A stretch of DNA of 49,683 nt from Methanobacteriota archaeon (GCA_029553285.1 JAKPCO010000102.1:1-49683); one strand, 5' to 3'. Shown: positions 1 through 8,655, counted from the first letter of the stretch. Numbers and translations: made by a program. Notes: generated by a model not told the origin, from the sequence alone.

Positions 1-1
1 G

Positions 2-1207
2 CTCTCCAAATGCCTGAGGCGTGGAGCCGCGTTCCATCATGCAGGACTCCTTCCTGAGCAGAGGCGTCTGATAGAGCTCGGATTCAGGCAGAATGTTGTA
101 AAGGTAATAGCATGCACCCCGACCCTCGCGGCCGGACTGAACTTACCGGCGCGCAGGGTTCTCATAAGGAGTTACAAGAGATATGAAGCGGGTCTCGGAA
201 CACGCCCGATTCCGGTCATGGAGTACAGGCAGATGGCAGGGAGAGCTGGCAGGCCGGGGCTTGATCCCTATGGGGAGTCGCTCATCATGGCAAAGAGCGA
301 GGACGAGCTCCAGAAGCTCATGGATCGCTACATAATGGGCGAGCCTGAGGAGATATGGTCGAAGCTGGCCAGCGAGAGAGCGCTTCGCACGCATGTACTT
401 GCAGCGATTGCTTCCGGATTCACGGATTCGACCGACTCCCTGAGCAGGCTCATGGCATCCACGTTCTACGCCCGCCAGCAGGATCCATCGCATCTGGGAG
501 AGACCATAGGTTCTGTTCTCGGGTTTCTTGTGAGGAGCTATATGATCAAGGAGGATCTCAGGCCAACACCCCTCGGCTCTCTGGTATCCAGGTTGTATAT
601 CGATCCATTTAGCGCCCTGGTCATGATACAGGCAATCAGAGGTGTTCACAGGCCCTCTGAGCTCACGCTCATACATGTGATAACTATGACCCCTGACATG
701 GAGCTGCTCTTCGTTCAGCAGAGCGATAACTGGCTCGAGGATTTCATCTCCGAGCACTCCTCGGAGCTCGGGAGCGAGGATAACCTGGACTGGCTCCTGA
801 GAGAGGTGAAGACCGCCTCCATGCTCATGGACTGGATAAATGAGGTTCATGAGGACAGGATCGCGGACAAGTATAACATCGGCCCGGGAGATGTCATGAG
901 GATAGCGGAGACAGCGGAGTGGCTCATGAGCGCGCTGCACAGGATATCGAAGCATCTGGATCTGGGAGTCACGTATCTGGCCGAGAGGCTGGCGCTCAGG
1001 ATACACTACGGCGCAGGCGATGAGCTCTTACAACTCCTGGAGCTGAAGGGGATTGGCAGGGTCAGGGCCCGGAAGCTGTACCAGGCAGGCTACAAGAGCC
1101 TGGAGGATCTAAAAGCAGCTGATAAATCCACCCTTTCGGAGATCCTCGGCCAGAAGATAGCGGAGAGGGTCATATCACAGCTGAATGAATCTGATGTCCG
1201 CGCATGA
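2..1207 (+). CDS. hel308: ATP-dependent DNA helicase Hel308 (5'-truncated by window edge)
   Basis: Ski2-like superfamily 2 helicase that unwinds lagging strands at stalled forks. An open frame runs from the first base, giving 401 visible residues; the family is about 700, so the first RecA domain with Walker A and DEAH motifs lies outside the window. Seen in order: motif IV (AAFHHAGL, about residues 10-17), motif V (CTPTLAAGLNLPARR), motif VI (QMAGRAGRPGLD, about residue 77), then the winged-helix and ratchet region, and a C-terminal helix-hairpin-helix (LKGIGRVRARKLYQAGY). The internal ATG at 218 lies inside motif VI and is not a start. Identification is firm; only the 5' end is missing. Confidence 0.95.
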   Translation, partial: LSKCLRRGAAFHHAGLLPEQRRLIELGFRQNVVKVIACTPTLAAGLNLPARRVLIRSYKRYEAGLGTRPIPVMEYRQMAGRAGRPGLDPYGESLIMAKSEDELQKLMDRYIMGEPEEIWSKLASERALRTHVLAAIASGFTDSTDSLSRLMASTFYARQQDPSHLGETIGSVLGFLVRSYMIKEDLRPTPLGSLVSRLYIDPFSALVMIQAIRGVHRPSELTLIHVITMTPDMELLFVQQSDNWLEDFISEHSSELGSEDNLDWLLREVKTASMLMDWINEVHEDRIADKYNIGPGDVMRIAETAEWLMSALHRISKHLDLGVTYLAERLALRIHYGAGDELLQLLELKGIGRVRARKLYQAGYKSLEDLKAADKSTLSEILGQKIAERVISQLNESDVRA

Positions 1208-1607
1208 TCCTGAACACGCCCCAGAGCACACATCCTCTACGGTCGGATCGCATGTTTTACTGGACCAAGATGCATTGCATATCGCTTATCGCGGTCAATT
1301 GCCCATCCAGTCCTGAGAAGACGTGACTTCCTCCCGCCCCTGAAGGAGCATGGCTTCCTGCGTTTCGACTTCGTCGAAACCTTTCGATACAGTCTAAAGC
1401 GTTTCGACTTACCTTCGACGAAGTCGATACCTCCCCTGAAGGGGAGGGTTCTTCTGCCTGTTTTTCTATAAACGAGAGCAGAGATCCTCTTCAATCGAGG
1501 GTGGGGGCATCTTCCCGCATCCCACCAATAAGTTAAAGTATTACTGGGTTTGAATCATAATTATGTGTTAGCACTGAAGTGGGGGTAGTTGAAGGGGTGT
1601 AGCTCTG
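1208..1607. other. 400-bp intergenic region with transposon scar and palindromes
   Basis: No gene is supported here. The stretch from about 1321 to 1472 carries the IS200/IS605-like scar and TTTCGAC palindromes described separately. The AT-rich part from about 1530 to 1600 probably holds the promoter of the following metallophosphoesterase gene. Confidence 0.6.
1321..1472 (-). mobile_element. IS200/IS605 (TnpB) right-end-like scar with TTTCGAC palindromes
   Basis: Read on the minus strand, this begins with codons for KQAEEPSPSG, resembling the usual C-terminal tail of TnpB proteins. It continues through several TTTCGAC/GTCGAAA palindromes and ends in ACGCAGGAAGCC, a CTCCTTCAGGGG-type hairpin and GGAGGAAGTCACG, the type of right end I associate with archaeal IS1341/IS605 elements. 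The same order of parts occurs at 46808-46930 in the opposite orientation. No tnpB or tnpA body is present, so this is a relic. The match to IS605 ends is from memory of the family and was not aligned. Confidence 0.55.
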
Positions 1608-2522
1608 ATGTCAGTTGCTGTGATCTCTGATACGCATTTCGGCTCAACTTGCTCTGCTCTTTCAAGGCGCGATAATGTTGATTATCTCATATGGAAGCTC
1701 TGGAGGTACGGAGACGGCATCGATGAGGTGGTGCTTCTCGGCGACATCCTCGATCTCTGGAGGGTCCGGATGGAGAGCGCCATCCGCGATGCCACCTATT
1801 TCTTCAGGCGGCTTGACGAGCTGGGCGTGAGGGTGAGCTATGTGGTGGGCAATCACGATCACCACATGACGATCATACGCCAGGAGCTCTCTCTTCTCGA
1901 GAGGGCCGCGAGGGGCGAGCCGTTCGCAGTTTACCTCCCCAACCTGAGATGGTCGATGAATCTTGCTGGACTTAAGATGACATTCCATTATCCCACGTAC
2001 GAGATGTTGATGGGGGGCAGGCGCCTTCTTTTCACACATGGCCATCATCTAGATGGCATCAAATCGCTGCCTGTGCAGATATTTGAGGGCATACGCAGGC
2101 TATCGGGAGAGCCCGTGCTTCCGGCGGATCTCGAGAGGATGATGGCATATGCATATGAGAGCATCTACAGGTCTTGCTACCTGGGGGAGGCTGTGGAGAT
2201 CGAGGAGTCGCTCTGGAGGGTCACCAGCATATTTGAGAGGGTGAGATCTGGAGTGCTCAGGACACTGAGATACAGCCCTGTTGAGTCTCAGTACGATGCC
2301 ATCCTGAGGTTCATCAGAGAGCGGCATCCCGGCAGGGTGGATTGCTTCATCTACGGCGATACGCACCAGGCTGCCATCTACAGAAAGGACGGGGATCTCC
2401 TGGTCGCAAACGCAGGCTCGCTCGCGGATGGTGGTGATAACACGTATCTCATACTCACAGATGATGAGATCCGGCTGAGAGGATTTGGCAGGCAGGAGCC
2501 GCTGATGAGAATGGATGTTTGA
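1608..2522 (+). CDS. Calcineurin-like metallophosphoesterase (LpxH-like fold)
   Basis: 304-residue cytosolic phosphoesterase. It has the full dinuclear-metal signature of the calcineurin superfamily: SDTHFG near the N terminus, GDILDLW (about residue 45), GNHDHH (about 84), HGHHLDG (about 146) and a late GDTHQA (about 250) followed by NAGS. The overall form resembles UDP-2,3-diacylglucosamine hydrolases, but archaea make no lipid A, so the substrate is unknown. It stands alone, preceded by a repeat-rich gap and followed by R3/R1 repeats. The ATG at 1608 follows the purine-rich AAGGGGTGTAG, a plausible ribosome site. Confidence 0.85.
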   Translation: MSVAVISDTHFGSTCSALSRRDNVDYLIWKLWRYGDGIDEVVLLGDILDLWRVRMESAIRDATYFFRRLDELGVRVSYVVGNHDHHMTIIRQELSLLERAARGEPFAVYLPNLRWSMNLAGLKMTFHYPTYEMLMGGRRLLFTHGHHLDGIKSLPVQIFEGIRRLSGEPVLPADLERMMAYAYESIYRSCYLGEAVEIEESLWRVTSIFERVRSGVLRTLRYSPVESQYDAILRFIRERHPGRVDCFIYGDTHQAAIYRKDGDLLVANAGSLADGGDNTYLILTDDEIRLRGFGRQEPLMRMDV

Positions 2523-2562
2523 GGGCCATCCCGCAGATAAGATATCGTACATCACATACTAC

Positions 2563-2809
2563 TATAGTATTCCGCATAAATTGATATAATATTTAGTATT
2601 ACATAAAATCATCTATGAAGTAGAACCTGTCCAGTAGTTTTTAAACGGATTCGCTCTTATGTGTTTGGCAACTTGCAGGTCGTCCAATGCGGTTGCTGAA
2701 TGCACTTATTTATTCGCCAAGAATGCATGGTAGGAGCAGTGCTTCTATGGGCAAGTTATCATATGGATAAGAGCGAATGGATTTACATGAAGCGACGCAA
2801 AGGACTATA
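2563..2809. repeat. R3 dispersed element, copy 1 (interrupted by R1)
   Basis: Starts TATAGTATTCCGCATAAATT and ends AAAGGACTATA, so the termini form a short inverted repeat (TATAGT/ACTATA). A near-identical element lies at 29196-29409. Here it is split by an R1 element at 2652-2775; removing R1 and one 8-bp duplication leaves about 115 bp that aligns with the other copy across the junction. AT-rich with no coding potential seen. Confidence 0.75.
2652..2775 (+). mobile_element. R1 MITE-like element inserted in R3
   Basis: 124 bp bounded by CGCTCTTAT and its inverse ATAAGAGCG. Flanks are AACGGATT (2644-2651) and AATGGATT (2776-2783), an 8-bp target duplication with one mismatch. The uninterrupted R3 copy at 29196 shows a single AATGGATT at this point, which is direct empty-site evidence of insertion. 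No coding content. Confidence 0.85.
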
Positions 2810-3032
2810 ATTTTGCAAGAAGAGCCCCACGATATCCCATGCCTGGGTTCTTGTGGGCTGTATGGTCCATCCTCTTACTTAATCGGGGGCGTGCAGTCTG
2901 GTTGCTTGAAGCGCCCGTCCCCTCTCTAAGAGCGAAGAGCAGGCCGGTGCTTTTTCTGCAATCAGTTGGATAATAGCGTGGCCCATTTCCATCTGGGCTG
3001 AAGAGCTCCTGCATGGCAACTGTAAAATTTAG

Positions 3033-3117
3033 CGCCGAGGGAGGGATTCGAACCCTCGATCCCCGAAGGGGAACAGGTTTAGCAAACCTGCGCCCTACCT
3101 GGCTAGGCTACCTCGAC
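3033..3117 (-). tRNA. tRNA-Ser (anticodon GCT)
   Basis: 85-nt tRNA on the minus strand. The acceptor stem GTCGAGG pairs with CCTCGGC (one G-U pair), with G as the discriminator base. The anticodon stem-loop is CAGGT-TTGCTAA-ACCTG, giving anticodon GCT for AGC/AGU serine codons. A long variable arm (TTCCCCTTCGGGGA) identifies a class II tRNA, and the T-arm contains GGTTCGAATCC. No intron. CCA is not encoded. It sits just downstream of the CBS-protein gene on the same strand. Confidence 0.97.
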
Positions 3118-3236
3118 ACATATGTTCCAATCATGTCAGCAGTGCATCGTCACGCCACATTCCCGGGCACCGGCTCCGCGCATGGCAGAAGCGCAAGAGT
3201 ATGCGTCTCCACCTTACCATAAATAGCTATCGTTTA

Positions 3237-3623
3237 TCACTTCACGCACCGCAGGAGGTCCTTGCTGGTGATTATGCCGACAAGCGCGCCGTCCTGGACC
3301 ACTGGAAGACGGCGTATGTTGTGGCGCACCATGAGCTCAGCCGCCTCTCTGGTTGTGGCTTCTGGAGAGATCGTGACAAGCGGAGCTGGCGTCATTATGT
3401 CTGCCACGCTCACATTCGCAGGGTCAAGTCCGGCTGCAAAGACCTTCTTGAATATACGACTTGTTGTGACGATGCCCTTCACCTCCTTCAGGAGCCCGCC
3501 CTCTGCGACGATCACGCAGCCCTTCGGCCCGCTGGCCATCAGCCTTATCGCATCTATGACCTTCGCATTCGGCGGCACTGTGAGCACCGGATAGCTCATC
3601 AGATCCATAACCCTGGCAGACAT
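3237..3623 (-). CDS. Two-CBS-domain protein
   Basis: 128-residue protein made almost entirely of a tandem CBS pair (Bateman module), which usually binds adenosyl ligands such as AMP, ATP or SAM. The first domain covers about residues 8-60 (VMDLMSYPVLTVPPNAKVI ... VIVAEGGLLKEVKGIVTTSR) and the second about 70-125 (VADIMTPAPLVTISPEATT ... IRRLPVVQDGALVGIITSKD). I chose the ATG at 3623, preceded by AGTGGTGAT, because longer forms would run into the upstream metallophosphoesterase gene. The two are probably co-transcribed. The regulated partner is unknown. Confidence 0.88.
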   Translation of the reverse strand: MSARVMDLMSYPVLTVPPNAKVIDAIRLMASGPKGCVIVAEGGLLKEVKGIVTTSRIFKKVFAAGLDPANVSVADIMTPAPLVTISPEATTREAAELMVRHNIRRLPVVQDGALVGIITSKDLLRCVK

Positions 3624-3661
3624 ATCACCACTTCCGCCAGGCATTTGTTTTGGCAGTACGT

Positions 3662-4342
3662 CTATAAATACTGAACCCATTCTGCAGTCAGCCACTCCAC
3701 ATCCAGACCATCAAGATCTATCAGAGCAGCATATCCCCTGCGCGCCTCTCCAACGTTAACCACCAGTGTATCTCCGAGGCTCGAGGTGCCCCGATCCTCG
3801 TGGATGTGGCCGCATATCACCAGATCAGGCTGATGCTCCTCGATCACCCGACGCAGGCCCACACTTCCAGACAGCTCTCCGTTGTACAGACGATCCCTCA
3901 CACCTCTCGGTGGCTGATGCACCACCACCACCCGCCGCTCCAGGCCTCGAAGGGATCGAAGCAGATCAGTAAGTGTGCGGTAGATATCTTCATCGCTGTG
4001 GTAGTACCTTGTCGGATCGCCAATCCTCCGGGGGTTCCTCGCCACCATACCGCCCATGCCCGCAAACCCCACATTCCCCAGCACAAATGAGGATCGGTGG
4101 ATCGGTATGAGACCGTGGCTGCGCCAGAGATCCTCAGCAAAACTCTTTGGATCCATGTTGCCGGGTACTATGAGCTTCATCTGCGGAAGGCGGGAGAGCT
4201 CATCGAGAACTGGTGCCGCATCCTCCGGTCTCCCATCATCGTGAAGATCTCCTGCTATCACCATCAGATCCGCAGAGCATCCTTTCAGAAACCCCAGCCG
4301 AGAGGATGCATCATGAACATCAGCTATGCAGATCAGCCGCAT
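3662..4342 (-). CDS. Metallophosphoesterase (YfcE/MJ0936-like small form)
   Basis: 226-residue cytosolic phosphoesterase. Metal-binding motifs in order: ADVHD (about residue 7), GDLHDDG (about 31), GNMD (about 60, where most relatives have GNHD or GNCD), HQPPRG (about 141) and GHIHEDRG (about 174) followed by NVGEA. The ATG at 4342 is chosen for the strong GGGAGG site 5-6 bases upstream; an open frame extends 25 codons further but starts with unrelated residues. It probably forms a two-gene unit with the CBS gene. Natural substrate unknown; small archaeal relatives hydrolyse generic phosphodiesters. Confidence 0.87.
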   Translation of the reverse strand: MRLICIADVHDASSRLGFLKGCSADLMVIAGDLHDDGRPEDAAPVLDELSRLPQMKLIVPGNMDPKSFAEDLWRSHGLIPIHRSSFVLGNVGFAGMGGMVARNPRRIGDPTRYYHSDEDIYRTLTDLLRSLRGLERRVVVVHQPPRGVRDRLYNGELSGSVGLRRVIEEHQPDLVICGHIHEDRGTSSLGDTLVVNVGEARRGYAALIDLDGLDVEWLTAEWVQYL

Positions 4343-4604
4343 AAGAAACCTCCCATCGCGGAATATATCACAGTAGATCATGATACTGGTATGAGATTTG
4401 GAGGTTTCTCTCGTCATCTGGGGGTGCCTGATGCCCTGAGATCACGGTGTCTCAAACAGCTAGACACCCTATGCAGTTCCTGAACCCGGATATGCTGCCA
4501 CTCTCGATTGTTGATGCATTTTGGGATGGCCTGAAAAGCAGTCTGTGCGCGTCCGGGCATCGAATGGTGTAGCTCCACAAAAAGAGGGTGCAGCTCCAGA
4601 TGAG

Positions 4605-5177
4605 CTACATTCCGGCGACATACTTGAGCTCTGTTGAGCCTCTCGATGCCTCAGATGAGGCCAGGCCGATCGACGCGTCCCCTTCAGCGACGATCTTCAG
4701 ACCGTACGGGCATCCCTCTGTGCATGTCCTCACGGCCTCCTTGACTATGTCGGTGGCATCCAGAGTGTACTCACCTGGGGAGTCGATCTCCACTTCTGCG
4801 GATACATTCTCCTCAGCCTCAGGGGCATCCTCCCATGTGAGCTCAGGGCTGATGTATCCATGGACGAAGTACACCTTTATGACACCAGGTTTCTCCACCT
4901 CTGAGATCGTCAGCTTCAGTGTTGCCGTGGAGACCTGATCCGGGGAGGATATACCCTGATTGCCAAACGCATTGATGAATCCGATGTATGCGATCTTCAC
5001 CGGCTCCTCAGCGTGTGATGTTACCCACAGCGTGGTCGCATCCCCGAACGTATCCTGCGGGCTGTCTCTGTCCACATATGTATCTGCATCAAGACCTGCC
5101 GTGAAGGTGCCCGCAAAGGCCGACCCCAGCAGCAGGAAAAGCATCAACGTTGCATAGACGAGCTTCAAACCAAACAC
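4605..5177 (-). CDS. Exported DNRLRE/CBM96-type domain protein
   Basis: 190 residues. A clear signal peptide (LVYATLMLFLLLGSAFAG) is followed directly by a beta-rich domain whose opening DADTYVDRDSPQDTFGDA and later LKLTISEVEKPGVIKVYFV match the DNRLRE (CBM96) fold, the type found in Methanosarcina disaggregatase-related surface proteins. The domain runs nearly to the C terminus with no anchor visible, so it may be secreted or bound non-covalently to the cell surface. A polysaccharide-binding role is inferred from family context. It stands alone between two gaps. Confidence 0.65.
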   Translation of the reverse strand: MFGLKLVYATLMLFLLLGSAFAGTFTAGLDADTYVDRDSPQDTFGDATTLWVTSHAEEPVKIAYIGFINAFGNQGISSPDQVSTATLKLTISEVEKPGVIKVYFVHGYISPELTWEDAPEAEENVSAEVEIDSPGEYTLDATDIVKEAVRTCTEGCPYGLKIVAEGDASIGLASSEASRGSTELKYVAGM

Positions 5178-5547
5178 CTCATGCCCTGATGATCCGCATA
5201 AATTAAAAAAGATTTGTGTTCATCTCGGATCTACATGAGATTCACACGATCACTGCAATTACTCAGCTCGCATATGACATCGACAAATATTGATGTGTTC
5301 ACTCTGCATGATTTCCGGTTTTTCCACCATCAATGCATGATGTGGATCGTGATCTCGGATGACGAACACGCATCCGAATCTGCAAACGCCAGCACGACTC
5401 CACATTGACCTCTCACCGCATGCCTCTGACTCCTGCTTGGAGGGGATCGCATCAAAGCTGCAACAGTGGTAGACAGAGGCAGCGCATCTGGTTCTCAGGA
5501 CACCAATGTCAACCACCAGTGACGTCTGGCATTTGACGGGTTCCCGG
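5178..5547. other. 370-bp gap without a recognised feature
   Basis: I see no convincing gene, RNA or repeat. Short open frames on both strands lack plausible composition and ribosome sites. The AT-rich AAATTAAAAAAG just above 5200 is probably the promoter of the exported protein to its left. Confidence 0.4.
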
Positions 5548-6102
5548 CTAAACCAGGAGAAGCACCACGCCCATCGCCATGAAGATCAGCCCTGCTGCCA
5601 GGGTGATTGTCCGCCGCTTTATGTATTTCAGTATGAACCTTCCAAGGTATATGGCGCTCAGCGAAAGCATGAAGAGGGCAAGCATGGTGCCGCCGAGAAC
5701 CATCCACGGGTTGTACTGTGTCGCGAATATCGCGGCTGCGATCTGTGTCTTATCTCCCCACTCAGCCAGAAATATGACCAGAAAGCCTGACAGGAACGGG
5801 CTGTCATCAAACGTCCTGCCCTCCTCCTCATCCCCATCAAGATCCCTCAGCGTGGTTATCCCGAAGAGCAGGAAGATCGCCGCAGAGATGATCCTCAGAA
5901 CGTTCGCAGGAACAACCTCTGTTATCCACGCGCCGAGAAGTATGGCAAATCCGTCGACGATGAGAAAGGCTGACATCACTCCTGTGAGGAGCATCAGATG
6001 TCTGCCTGTCCTGGTGGAGAGCAGGAGAACAGATAGCTGTGTTTTATCGCCGAACTCCGCGATGGCGATGGTGATGAAGGGGATGAGAAGATCCGCGAGC
6101 AT
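5548..6102 (-). CDS. TMEM165/GDT1 (UPF0016) family cation transporter
   Basis: 184-residue membrane protein with two homologous halves, each opening with the family signature: EFGDKTQ (about residue 16) and EWGDKTQ (about 113). These acidic motifs form the ion path. About six transmembrane helices are evident, with an acidic cytosolic loop (DLDGDEEEGRTFDD) between the halves. Characterised relatives export Mn2+ or exchange Ca2+/Mn2+ for protons. Neighbouring the CDF exporter at 6194 on the same strand, it suggests a local metal-homeostasis pair, though 91 bp separate them and co-transcription is unproven. Confidence 0.9.
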   Translation of the reverse strand: MLADLLIPFITIAIAEFGDKTQLSVLLLSTRTGRHLMLLTGVMSAFLIVDGFAILLGAWITEVVPANVLRIISAAIFLLFGITTLRDLDGDEEEGRTFDDSPFLSGFLVIFLAEWGDKTQIAAAIFATQYNPWMVLGGTMLALFMLSLSAIYLGRFILKYIKRRTITLAAGLIFMAMGVVLLLV

Positions 6103-6193
6103 CCATCAGCGGTTGTCCATCTTATTTATAGCGATTTCTCTTTGATCCAACGCCATCTACCATGCAGATCAGCCATGACAGGCGGCTCTGCTG

Positions 6194-7090
6194 TCAGTTC
6201 GCCTGCTTCTGAGATACAACCCTGCCCTGGCCGCAGTACTCGGTCTCGAGCTGTATCGTAGCGTGCTCTATCCCGAAGATGGACCTGAGCCGCTGCCGTA
6301 TCTCGTTGAGCGTCCTCTGATGGTCTGACTCCGGAGAGACCACAACATGCGCGCTGAGCACGATGTTCGAGGAGCACACACCCCATATGTGAAGATCGTG
6401 GACCTGAACCACCCCGGGCGCTGTGAAGATCTGGTTCACGACCTCATCGGTTCTTATGCACTCGGGCACGCCCTCCATTATCAGTCGGAACGAGTCTTTG
6501 AGGAGCCTGTAGGATCCGGCAAATATCAGAAGAGAGATGAGCACGCTGATGATCGAATCTGCGGTGTACCAGCCGGTCCTCCAGATCACAACCGCTGCTG
6601 CGATCACGCCAAGAGATGCTGCAGCATCTCCAAGGACGTGAAGGATCGCGGATCTGAGGTTCAGATCCTCCCCGTGGCCGTCCCTGCTCAGAACAAAGGC
6701 GACGAAGAGGTTCACGAAGAGGCCGAAGCTCGCGATGAGAAGCAGATCCAGCCCCTTCACAGGCTCCGGCTCGAGGAGCCTCCTGTAAGCCTCGATGAGA
6801 ACAACCAGGGCCACGCACCCCAGGGTGAGCCCGTTAGCAAGCGCTGCAACCACCTCGAAGCGGTGGAAGCCATAGCTGTATCGCTCGCTGGCTGGAAGCG
6901 CTGAGATCCTGATCGCGAACCAGCTCAGACCAAGCGCGAAGAGGTCGAGGAATACGTGCGCCGCATCCGAGAGCAGCGCCAGGCTGCCCGTCCACCAGCT
7001 CCCTGCAAGCTCCGCTATCAGTATGGATACCGTGAGGATCATGGCCAGCGCAAAGCGCCGTTCAATAACTCTGACCTCGTGTGCTATCAT
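6194..7090 (-). CDS. Cation diffusion facilitator (CDF/CzcD) efflux protein
   Basis: 298 residues. Six transmembrane segments occupy roughly residues 14-190, followed by a cytosolic ferredoxin-like domain. The metal site is visible as HVFLD in helix 2 (SDAAHVFLD) and HVLGD in helix 5, the HxxxD pair typical of Zn-type CDF proteins. The C-terminal domain keeps the VHDLHIWG motif of the CzcD branch. It exports Zn2+ or similar ions by proton antiport. The start ATG at 7090 gives a normal family length. Confidence 0.93.
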   Translation of the reverse strand: MIAHEVRVIERRFALAMILTVSILIAELAGSWWTGSLALLSDAAHVFLDLFALGLSWFAIRISALPASERYSYGFHRFEVVAALANGLTLGCVALVVLIEAYRRLLEPEPVKGLDLLLIASFGLFVNLFVAFVLSRDGHGEDLNLRSAILHVLGDAAASLGVIAAAVVIWRTGWYTADSIISVLISLLIFAGSYRLLKDSFRLIMEGVPECIRTDEVVNQIFTAPGVVQVHDLHIWGVCSSNIVLSAHVVVSPESDHQRTLNEIRQRLRSIFGIEHATIQLETEYCGQGRVVSQKQAN

Positions 7091-7203
7091 GAAGGGATGT
7101 GGATGCTAAGAGCTTCCAGACTCTGAGCCTGAATCTCATCGATAATGCTTGTCGGATGGCTTTGACAATGTGTAGGAGGCTGTGTATTAGCTGCTCAGAC
7201 GGC

Positions 7204-7665
7204 TCATGAATTACGCAGATCTATGTAAATCCCTCTCAGATATCCGTCCCTGTCCACCATGGCGATTACAGGATATGCGCCCCTCCTTGTGTGAATCTTG
7301 ACCACTCCAATCGGGTTCTGGGTATCGGCATCGAGCACGCTCAGCATGCCGCTATCTACCGTAACATATCCCAGAACGGTTCCATCCTGGAGGGATATGC
7401 TTTTCAAAGAGCTGTACCTCCTGTCGCGGTACTCTGCAGCCAGCCCTCCAAACGGATCGTAGAATCTGTAGCTGAAGCCGCGAGCAGGCATCGTGGCGCA
7501 TCCGTAGAGCCACGGGGCATGCTCACTTATGAGCCAGGGCCTCCCAATGCCCATGTTGAAGAGCGCCTCCGCCCTCCTCTCGCCGGGTGCATACTCAACC
7601 TGCGCACTTGCAGAAGCGACAAAGAGCAGCGCAAGGAGCAGAAGACAGACTCCCAATCTTCTCAT
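7204..7665 (-). CDS. Exported protein of unknown function
   Basis: 153 residues with a signal peptide (MRRLGVCLLLLALLFVASASA, cut probably after ASA). The mature part repeatedly pairs G-Y-V/L turns with D (DGTVLGYVTVDSG, DRDGYLRGIYIDL), suggesting small beta repeats; I do not recognise a named family. The ATG at 7665 is chosen because it places the signal peptide at the N terminus; the open frame upstream is unlikely protein. It is divergent from the gene at 7773, with a 107-bp shared intergenic space. Confidence 0.65.
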   Translation of the reverse strand: MRRLGVCLLLLALLFVASASAQVEYAPGERRAEALFNMGIGRPWLISEHAPWLYGCATMPARGFSYRFYDPFGGLAAEYRDRRYSSLKSISLQDGTVLGYVTVDSGMLSVLDADTQNPIGVVKIHTRRGAYPVIAMVDRDGYLRGIYIDLRNS

Positions 7666-7737
7666 GGAATGTACTCTGATGTGATTGTAGTTATCTCTTT
7701 TGCATTGGCGGAACATCGCCTGCTCGATAATATCCCA

Positions 7738-7750
7738 AAGATTAAATAAC
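7738..7750 (+). promoter_or_regulatory. Probable TATA box for the gene at 7773
   Basis: AAGATTAAATAAC lies about 28 bases before the ATG, the distance expected for an archaeal promoter with a very short leader. Confidence 0.5.
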
Positions 7751-7772
7751 ATCGCCGGGTACTGTGGGCTGA

Positions 7773-8648
7773 ATGAATCAGAAGGAGTTTGCCAAGGCAT
7801 TTGCGATATTCGTGGGCGCTGTGATGGTACTCTCTGCGTTTGCGGGGTTTGTCCTGCGGAGCGGGAATGTGGAGACCCGGTCTGGGCCGGAGTCGGTTGA
7901 GACCGCACCGCTCTCCGCCTTCGGAGTTAGGGGAAATCTGGTGGATATGAGCTTCTCCAGCATGCAGGACCTGCTTGAGATGTGCCCAGAAAGCACAACA
8001 TTCGCATACTGGATCGATCTCGAGGCATCGCAGAACATAACAGATGCTGCAGCATCTGTGATTCCTGAGATCTATCCACCTGCTGCAGGGCTGATCTACA
8101 GAGATAAGATGTACCCCACAGAGATCAGGCGAGAGGCATCGGTATTCTTCAACGACACATGGGCTGAGTTCCACTGGGTCATGCCATTCAGCTACAACTA
8201 CCAGGGGCTTGTGATCCCCTATAACGATTTCATGATCGTGCCCGCGACCGGGGATCTCGGAAGGGTTTTCGGGAGGCCGACGCTCTTCGGCCCTGAGGGC
8301 GCGCTGAAGCAGATCATCGACGTGATTCTTGGCGGATTCCCGACAGATCGACTGACCCTGGCGTACGACGAGGTCGCGGATCTGCAGATCGCAGGCGTCG
8401 GCGGCGTCGAGAACGCTCCGCTCGGCGGCGGGTACGATGAGTTCTACGCAGGCATCTCTCAGAGGGGGAACGGCATTTATGTGAGCTGCAGGTTCATGTC
8501 TCCCTATGGGAACACACTGACAAGGATACAGACGCTCGCCACCAAATACAAGATGAGCATCTCTCGCGATGGCAGCATTTTGCGACTCGACGGGACTGTA
8601 CCACCAGAGGAGCTGAAGGGCGTGATCGCAGACCTGCTCGCGCCCTGA
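7773..8648 (+). CDS. Membrane-anchored protein of unknown function
   Basis: 291 residues with one N-terminal transmembrane segment (FAIFVGAVMVLSAFAGFVL, about residues 11-29), so the rest is probably outside the membrane. I do not recognise a domain. Visible features are a conserved-looking central part rich in aromatic residues (HWVMPFSYNYQGLVIPYNDF), a Gly-rich stretch (IAGVGGVENAPLGGGYDEFY) and no cysteine pairs suggesting metal binding. It lies just upstream of the ribosomal operon but has its own promoter. Composition matches its neighbours, so it is probably a native gene. Confidence 0.6.
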   Translation: MNQKEFAKAFAIFVGAVMVLSAFAGFVLRSGNVETRSGPESVETAPLSAFGVRGNLVDMSFSSMQDLLEMCPESTTFAYWIDLEASQNITDAAASVIPEIYPPAAGLIYRDKMYPTEIRREASVFFNDTWAEFHWVMPFSYNYQGLVIPYNDFMIVPATGDLGRVFGRPTLFGPEGALKQIIDVILGGFPTDRLTLAYDEVADLQIAGVGGVENAPLGGGYDEFYAGISQRGNGIYVSCRFMSPYGNTLTRIQTLATKYKMSISRDGSILRLDGTVPPEELKGVIADLLAP

Positions 8649-8655
8649 CAGCGTA

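Noticed and set aside
143-1006. Long minus-strand open frame opposite hel308
   Set aside because: It lies wholly opposite a clear helicase gene, has no family features and its composition reflects the complement of hel308 codons.
1360-1435. TTTCGAC repeats as a CRISPR array
   Set aside because: Units are palindromes of uneven spacing with no unique spacers of constant length and no cas genes.
1237-1494. 85-codon minus-strand open frame in the first gap
   Set aside because: It runs through the palindromes and scar; Arg/Lys-rich sequence arises from the repeat. Treated as transposon remnant, not a gene.
2805-3014. 69-codon minus-strand open frame beside tRNA-Ser
   Set aside because: No ribosome site, odd composition and no recognisable family. 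A GGGGGCG/CGCCC pairing near 2885-2925 hints at a structured RNA but is too weak to call.
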